Source of the DNA: Tepidamorphus sp.
GTDB taxonomy: Bacteria > Pseudomonadota > Alphaproteobacteria > Rhizobiales > Tepidamorphaceae
Length of the DNA stretch: 64,000 nucleotides
Assembly (NCBI GenBank): GCA_028280885.1
Contig: JANQKY010000100.1
Coordinates: 1 to 64,000, forward strand
Reading direction: 5' to 3'
Shown: piece after piece, positions 59,281 to 64,000 of the stretch
Layout: each line of letters opens with the position of its first letter
Numbering within the stretch: position 1 is the first letter of the stretch
Position numbers and translations under genes: made by a program
The notes under the pieces: generated by a model
What the model saw: only the letters and a program-made list of their open reading frames with translations
Told to the model about the DNA's origin: nothing
Database searches by the model: none

Positions 59281-60480
59281 TCAGGCCGCGTCGGCCTGCG
59301 CCATGCTGCCATAGACGGCGGTTTCGAAGTCAAGGTAGCTGCCGAACGAGACCGGATCGCCGAAGGGCAGGATTTGCGTTGCCCAGAAGCCGCCGAGGCC
59401 GTTCTGGCGGTCGATCCAGTAGAACAGGTTGGCCAGACCCGCCCAGCCGATGGCGCCGGCGGGACGGCCGGTCGGCGCGGTTTCGTCGTTGACCATGAAG
59501 GTATAGGACCAGCTCTTCTTCAGACCGGGGAAGAACTCGGCATCGTTGGACAGAGACGGAATGACGCCGGGCAGCATGACGACCTGCTGATGCGGCTGCA
59601 ACCCGTTGGCGACCGCGGCCGCGACTGTCTCCGGTTTCAGCACCCGGCCGTTCGGCCCCATGCCGTCATTGAGCCACATGCGGATGAACTTCATGTACTC
59701 GCCGACCGAGCCGTAGAGCCCGTGCCCGGCCATGTCGACCTCCGGATCGTCCGGCAGGGCGAAGTCCAGCGGCGCAAGCGATCCGTCCTCGCCGCGGGCA
59801 TGGATCGTCGCGGTGTGCGCCTTCATGTCGTCGGTGCGGCTGAAGGCCATGTCGGTGATGCCGAGCGGTTCGAACACCCGCTCCGCGATGACGTCGCCGA
59901 GCCGCTTGCCGCGGATGCCCTCGACCACCTGGCCGGCCCAGTCGATATTGGTACCGTATTCCCATTTCTCGCCCGGATCGAACAGGAGCGGCGTCTTCAG
60001 CGCCGCCTTCGAGCAGGTGACGACCGAGGGCTGGCCATGGTCGGTCGCCATCTTCAGGTAGTGCTCGTTGAAGAAGTCGTAGCCGAAGCCCGCCGTGTGC
60101 AGCATCAACTGCCTTGTGGTGATGTCGGATTTCGGCGGGCGCAGGCGCGGATTGCCGTCGGTGTCGAAACCTTCCAGCACCTGTAGCTCGCCGATCTCCG
60201 GTGCGTAATCCCTGGCCGGCGCGTCGAGATCGAGCAGGCCCTCCTCGACGCATTGCATCACCGTCGTGCCGCCGACGGCCTTGGTGGTCGAAAAGATCGC
60301 GAAGACCGTGTCGGTGGTCATCGCGGTCCCCGTGCCGAGGTCGCGGACGCCGGCCGCGCCCTCGAACAGATTGCGCTCGCGGTCCGTCACCATGGCGACG
60401 ACACCGGGAACCCTTTCGGCGGGCGCGCCGGACGAGGCGCCGTCAAGGATCGCCGTCAGGCTGTCTTGCATGCTGGTCAT
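59281..60480 (-). CDS. Serine hydrolase of the class C beta-lactamase/EstB family
   Basis: A 399-residue esterase-like serine hydrolase. The SxxK motif is FSTTKAV (Ser64, Lys67), the second motif YGTN supplies Tyr, and GWAGLANLFYWID is the KTG-like third motif region (here WAG). There is no obvious signal peptide, which points to a cytosolic esterase rather than a beta-lactamase. ATG at 60480 has GGAGGACTTAA upstream. It lies 35 bp after the monooxygenase gene, so it probably hydrolyses the ester or lactone that enzyme makes. Confidence 0.9.
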   Translation of the reverse strand: MTSMQDSLTAILDGASSGAPAERVPGVVAMVTDRERNLFEGAAGVRDLGTGTAMTTDTVFAIFSTTKAVGGTTVMQCVEEGLLDLDAPARDYAPEIGELQVLEGFDTDGNPRLRPPKSDITTRQLMLHTAGFGYDFFNEHYLKMATDHGQPSVVTCSKAALKTPLLFDPGEKWEYGTNIDWAGQVVEGIRGKRLGDVIAERVFEPLGITDMAFSRTDDMKAHTATIHARGEDGSLAPLDFALPDDPEVDMAGHGLYGSVGEYMKFIRMWLNDGMGPNGRVLKPETVAAAVANGLQPHQQVVMLPGVIPSLSNDAEFFPGLKKSWSYTFMVNDETAPTGRPAGAIGWAGLANLFYWIDRQNGLGGFWATQILPFGDPVSFGSYLDFETAVYGSMAQADAA

Positions 60481-60515
60481 TTAAGTCCTCCCAAGTTGTC
60501 TGTTGCAGGCGTCCA

Positions 60516-62165
60516 TCACGAGATCGAAAAGCCCGTGTAACCGTTCTCGGCGACCTCGGCGCATTTCTGACGATAGGTTCCGACCCCGCCGGTATAGGAC
60601 AGGACGCGGCGCGGCTTGCCGGGGATGTTGGAGCCGAGATACCAGGAGTCCGTCTTCGAGATCAGCGTCGCGTTGGCGGTCTCGTCATGATGCTGCACCC
60701 AGGCCTCCTCGGCTTCGGCGGTCGGCTCGATCACGGCGCCGTCGCGGGCGCGCAGATGGGCGATGCAGTCGCTGATCCATTCGGTCTGCTGCTGCAGGCA
60801 GGTCGTCATGTTGCACAGCGCCGCCGACGGGGCGAGCGGCACGGCGGTGGTGAACAGGTTGGGATAGCCGTGCACCTGCAGGCCCATCATGGTGCGGATG
60901 TCCTTGCCCCATTCCTCCCTCAGCGACCGGTCGTCGCGGCCACGGATGTCGATGCGCGTGAGCGCGCCGGTGCCCGCGTCGAAGCCGGTCGCCAGGATGA
61001 TCACGTCGAGCTCGTGCAGCGTGCCGTCGGCAAGCTCGATGCCCTCAGGCCTCACCCGGGCGATCGGATTGTCGCGGACGCCGACGGCTTCCACGTTATC
61101 CCGCAGATAGGCCTCCAGATAGTTCGTTTCCAGGGGCACGCGATGGGTGCCGAAGCCGTAGTCGGTCGGGATCAGCAGATCGCAGAGCCGCTTGTCCTTC
61201 AGCCGCTCGCGCATCTTTTCGCGGACGAATTCCGAGATTTCCTCGTTGATGTCGGCGTCGAAGAACATCTCGGCGAAGGAGGCGAGCCAGAGCTTCAGTG
61301 ACCCGTCGGCATGGATCTCTTCCAGCCGCGCGCGCCGCTCGGCGGGCGTCAGTTCCGCCCAGGTCGGGCCGAAATCGTATTCGAAGCCGGTGAAGGTGGT
61401 CGGCAGGACGGCCTTGAGCTCCTCGAACCGGGCCTTGTAGGCCGCGCCGTCCTTGTCGAAGCGCGGGTTCTTCATCGGCAGGACATATTGCGGCGTGCGC
61501 ACGAAGACGGTGAGGTGATCGACCTTGTCGGCGATCGTCTGGATCACCTGGATGCCGGTCGCGCCGACGCCGACGACGCCAACCCGCTTGCCGGCAAGCT
61601 CGACGGTCTCCTGCGGCCAGCGCGAGGTGTGGAAGATCGGGCCCTCGAAGGTATCCTGGCCTTCGAAGACGGTCTCGAGCGGGGCCGACAGCATGCCGCA
61701 ACAGGTGATCAGGAACTGGGTGTCGATGGTCTCGCCGCTATCGGTGGTGACCGTCCAGCGGCGCGTGTCCTCGTTCCAATGGGCAGCGGTGATGGTGGTG
61801 TCGAACCGGATATCCTTCCTTAAGTCCAGTTCGTCGGCGATGTAGTTCATCCAGCGCTCGATTTCCGGCTGGCCGGGGAAGCGTTCGCTCCAGGTCCAGT
61901 TCTTGTAGAGGCCTTCGGAAAACAGGTACTGGTAGATGTAGGATTCGGAATCGAACTTGGCGCCGGGATAGCGGTTCCAGAACCAGGTGCCGCCGACGCC
62001 CGAGGCGTTGTCATAGGCGCGCACGGCGAGGCCCTGGGCGCGCAGCTGATGCAGCTGGTAGAGGCCTGCGACGCCGGCGCCGATGATCAGCGCGTCGAGC
62101 GTGCCGTTTGCCTTTGATCCTGATCCGTTTTGGCCCGATCCGTTTCGAGTTGGTGCAGTGTTCAT
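60516..62165 (-). CDS. Flavin-binding Baeyer-Villiger-type monooxygenase
   Basis: A 549-residue NADPH/FAD monooxygenase. IIGAGVAGLYQLHQLRAQGL is the FAD Rossmann motif, VGVVGVGATGIQVIQ the NADPH motif, and FEGPIFHTSRWP matches the Baeyer-Villiger fingerprint FxGxxxHxxxWP. It begins MNTAPTRNGSGQNGSGSKAN, a disordered leader. ATG at 62165 has CAGGAGGAAATAT upstream. Length and motifs resemble cyclohexanone monooxygenase types converting a ketone to an ester or lactone; substrate unknown. First gene of a two-gene operon with the esterase, divergent from an AraC regulator. Confidence 0.93.
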   Translation of the reverse strand: MNTAPTRNGSGQNGSGSKANGTLDALIIGAGVAGLYQLHQLRAQGLAVRAYDNASGVGGTWFWNRYPGAKFDSESYIYQYLFSEGLYKNWTWSERFPGQPEIERWMNYIADELDLRKDIRFDTTITAAHWNEDTRRWTVTTDSGETIDTQFLITCCGMLSAPLETVFEGQDTFEGPIFHTSRWPQETVELAGKRVGVVGVGATGIQVIQTIADKVDHLTVFVRTPQYVLPMKNPRFDKDGAAYKARFEELKAVLPTTFTGFEYDFGPTWAELTPAERRARLEEIHADGSLKLWLASFAEMFFDADINEEISEFVREKMRERLKDKRLCDLLIPTDYGFGTHRVPLETNYLEAYLRDNVEAVGVRDNPIARVRPEGIELADGTLHELDVIILATGFDAGTGALTRIDIRGRDDRSLREEWGKDIRTMMGLQVHGYPNLFTTAVPLAPSAALCNMTTCLQQQTEWISDCIAHLRARDGAVIEPTAEAEEAWVQHHDETANATLISKTDSWYLGSNIPGKPRRVLSYTGGVGTYRQKCAEVAENGYTGFSIS

Positions 62166-62293
62166 ATATTTCCTCCTGATTTATGGTCGGGCGCACGGAT
62201 GCCGCCGTCTTGTGGATGGAGGAAGGGTAGGAAGGCGCCCCGGCCCCGGTCTTGGAGCATCCCGGCAACGGCATGCAGCATTGCGGAATTTGT

Positions 62294-62322
62294 TTGAACG
62301 AAAACGGAAATTACTTGAACGA
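62294..62322. promoter_or_regulatory. Direct-repeat operator for the AraC regulator
   Basis: TTGAACGA occurs at 62294-62301 and 62315-62322, exactly 21 bp apart (two helix turns), within TTTGAACGAAAACGG and ACTTGAACGATCCGG. This spacing is typical of paired AraC half-sites. It lies in the 297-bp gap between the monooxygenase start and the AraC start. Confidence 0.6.
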
Positions 62323-62462
62323 TCCGGTCAAACGACCGGCCGCGTCGGGGCCTTCGTTGAAGGCGAGCCGCACCGCCGCTAAATTCTTTGTCAAGGCCGG
62401 CATCGAACCGGCCATGCTGAAAATTTGGGGCGGAAAGGCTGAGGCGGGAGGACATCAGCGTC

Positions 62463-63353
62463 ATGGATCTGATTGCGCCGGAGGAACTGCCGGTCTTCGT
62501 GCCCGGCCGCATCGTGGCCGACAGCCGGGGGCTCGGCTGGAACGGGGTATCGTATCGGCGCTATGCCTATCTTGGCCAGGATGTCGAGATTCCGCCGGTT
62601 CGCGACTACCTGCTGGTGTCCTATCAGCAGGGCGTCACGCCGATGGAGCGGACCTTCGGCGGCAGGTGGAGCAAGGCGACCTGCGGCCCCGGCGCCGTGT
62701 CGCTGCTGACCCGGTCGCAGACCTCCCACTGGCACTGGACGGAGGATGTCGAGGTCACCCATGTCTACCTGACCCAGGGTTTCGTCGCCGATATCGTCGC
62801 CGAGGTCTCGGGCCAGGCCGCCGAGACGGTCGATCTGGCCGATATCCTGCGCACCGACGATCAGGTGATGACGATGGCGATCAACGCCATCGCGGCGGAA
62901 GCGACCGAAACCGGAATGGGCAGCGAACTCTACGTGGAATCGGTCGCCCGCCAGCTCGTCATTCACCTCCTGCGCAACTATGCCGATGTCAGCTTCCGGG
63001 CGCGGCCGCGGCACGGGCAACTGAGCGAGACGCAGAGGAAGCGCGTCGAGGCGTTCATCGATGCCGGCCTGCACCGGGCGCTGTCGCTCGACGAGATCGC
63101 CGCCGAGCTCAATATGGGCACCTGCACGTTTTCGCGCTATTTCCGCCGGACCACCGGGACGACGCCCTATGCCTATGTGCTGGAGCGCCGGCTGGAGCGG
63201 GCCCGCCGCCTGCTGCGCGACACGACGGTGCCGACGAAGCAGGTGGCCGCGCAATGCGGCTTCTGCGACCAGGCCCATCTGACCCGGCTGTTCTCGCGGC
63301 GCTACGCAACGAGCCCGATCGCCTATCGCAACGCGGTGCAGGCCGGCGCCTAG
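62463..63353 (+). CDS. AraC-family transcriptional regulator
   Basis: A 296-residue regulator with an N-terminal sensory region (about 1-175, possibly cupin-like) and a C-terminal double HTH. LSLDEIAAELNMGTCTFSRY is the first HTH, and TKQVAAQCGFCDQAHLTRLF the second, ending SRRYATSPIAYRNAV. ATG at 62463 follows GGGAGGACATCAGCGTC. It is divergent from the monooxygenase/esterase operon, its likely target, and a two-turn direct repeat lies between them. Inducer unknown. Confidence 0.92.
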   Translation: MDLIAPEELPVFVPGRIVADSRGLGWNGVSYRRYAYLGQDVEIPPVRDYLLVSYQQGVTPMERTFGGRWSKATCGPGAVSLLTRSQTSHWHWTEDVEVTHVYLTQGFVADIVAEVSGQAAETVDLADILRTDDQVMTMAINAIAAEATETGMGSELYVESVARQLVIHLLRNYADVSFRARPRHGQLSETQRKRVEAFIDAGLHRALSLDEIAAELNMGTCTFSRYFRRTTGTTPYAYVLERRLERARRLLRDTTVPTKQVAAQCGFCDQAHLTRLFSRRYATSPIAYRNAVQAGA

Positions 63354-63636
63354 CGGTATCGAATCGACCGGGTCATCCGTGCGCTAATTCGGATGTTTCG
63401 GCTTGCGGCCCCGCGCGTTTTCGACACGCATTTTCCGCTGCCGGTCAAGCCCTTGCCCGCGCCGATCCGCCGCGCCTCGGCGCTTGAGCGAACCGGCCGC
63501 AGGGGCGATACTCGACCTTCCCCGACAGAAGCGGCGAATCGGATGGTTCCCGGCGGCAGGGCGCGCGGGCTTCATGCGGGTTTCAGGACGGTTCGATCCG
63601 GTCGCAGTCGGGTTTTGGCAGTGTGGTGAGGATCGG

Positions 63637-64000
63637 GTGATCGACGTTGAGCAATTGCGGGGTTTCGCGGTCTGGTCGCAGGAACTGACCGACGTCGAAC
63701 TTAAGCGGGCCGCGCGCGGCATCAGCCTGCGCACGATCGATGCCGGCGGCTATCTGTTTCACCGCGGCGACCGGTTCGATGCCTGGGCGGGCATCGTCGA
63801 GGGCATCGTCAAGATGAGCACGGTGACGTCGAGCGGCAAGGCGGTCAGCTATACCGGGCTCACGTCGGGCGGCTGGTTCGGCGAGGGGTCGGTGATCAAG
63901 AACGAGCGCCGCCAATACGACATCGTCGCGCTGCGCCGCACCGAGGTTGCCTGCATGAGCGGTCCGACCTTTCGCTGGCTGTTCGAGAACTCGACCGGCT
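63637..64000 (+). CDS. Crp/Fnr-family regulator (partial, runs off right edge)
   Basis: The open frame continues past the window end. The visible part is a cyclic-nucleotide-binding-like domain: GYLFHRGDRFDAWAGIVEGI, then GWFGEGSVIKNERRQYDIVA, the phosphate-binding cassette region. The usual Arg-Ser pair of cAMP binders is not seen (here GWFGEGSVI), so cAMP binding is doubtful. GTG at 63637 has GAGG upstream; an in-frame ATG at 63574 is an alternative. The DNA-binding part lies outside the window. Confidence 0.8.
   Translation, partial: MIDVEQLRGFAVWSQELTDVELKRAARGISLRTIDAGGYLFHRGDRFDAWAGIVEGIVKMSTVTSSGKAVSYTGLTSGGWFGEGSVIKNERRQYDIVALRRTEVACMSGPTFRWLFENSTG

Noticed and set aside
63393..63629. 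A 78-codon open frame before the Crp-like gene
   Set aside because: No domain, no ribosome site and overlap with the likely upstream region of the regulator; treated as non-coding.

Overview
The window is a GC-rich (roughly two thirds G+C by eye), densely packed bacterial chromosome segment. It has many GTG/TTG starts, frequent 4-bp ATGA/GTGA overlaps between genes, Tat-dependent binding proteins, a TRAP transporter, a fused indolepyruvate:ferredoxin oxidoreductase, an AapJ-like amino-acid binding protein and REP-like intergenic palindromes. Together these point to an alphaproteobacterium, most likely of the Hyphomicrobiales (Rhizobiales); genus is not assignable from the sequence alone. I see no rRNA, tRNA, CRISPR, phage or transposase gene.

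Layout. 0.1-6.2 kb: class III nucleotide cyclase coupled to a murein endopeptidase (mepA), a CDF metal exporter, an L,D-transpeptidase gene broken by a frameshift, a repeat-filled gap, a SpoIIAA-like protein, a 52-residue membrane microprotein and an alpha/beta hydrolase. 6.3-9.2 kb: AraC and MarR regulators and an aminotransferase. 9.4-16.9 kb: a long leftward operon with an NMT1/THI5-type ABC importer, a cytosine-deaminase-like amidohydrolase, an FAD-linked oxidase, two tandem flavodoxin-fold quinone reductases and a MarR regulator; this looks like uptake and oxidative breakdown of an unidentified N-containing (hetero)cycle. 17.3-19.1 kb: a CpdA-like phosphodiesterase and a secreted thaumatin-like protein. 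19.2-21.8 kb: two creatininase-family amidohydrolases flanking a RidA protein and a LysE exporter. 22.2-26.7 kb: an MscS channel and tandem M20 amidohydrolases. 27.1-29.8 kb: a csoR/copA copper-efflux pair with a visible CsoR operator. 30.2-34.7 kb: ChaC, a periplasmic glucan protein, an amidase and a haloacid dehalogenase.

34.8-39.7 kb: a cobalt-type nitrile hydratase (alpha, beta, activator), followed on the other strand by a GYF_2/DUF805 membrane protein and a NicO-type Ni/Co transporter operon with two tandem EF-hand-bearing DUF1007 proteins. 39.8-45.4 kb: an intact L,D-transpeptidase, leucine-dehydrogenase-type enzyme, BKACE enzyme, gamma-glutamyltransferase and a C26 gamma-glutamyl hydrolase. 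45.7-54.4 kb: a TakP-like TRAP transporter, SDR, acyl-CoA dehydrogenase, and an agmatine-to-putrescine module (agmatine deiminase, MFS transporter, N-carbamoylputrescine amidase). 54.6-59.1 kb: indolepyruvate ferredoxin oxidoreductase and an orphan AapJ-like binding protein. 59.2-63.4 kb: a Baeyer-Villiger monooxygenase/serine esterase operon with its own terminator, divergent from an AraC regulator, with a two-turn direct repeat between them. The right edge cuts a Crp/Fnr-type regulator.

The main unexplained structure is in the repeats: a 225-bp element present twice in opposite orientations, a third element of similar architecture, a second dispersed repeat family shared by two gaps, and several short tandem duplications at gene 3' ends that copy the stop codon. 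Functions are assigned by motif recognition only; no database search was possible.
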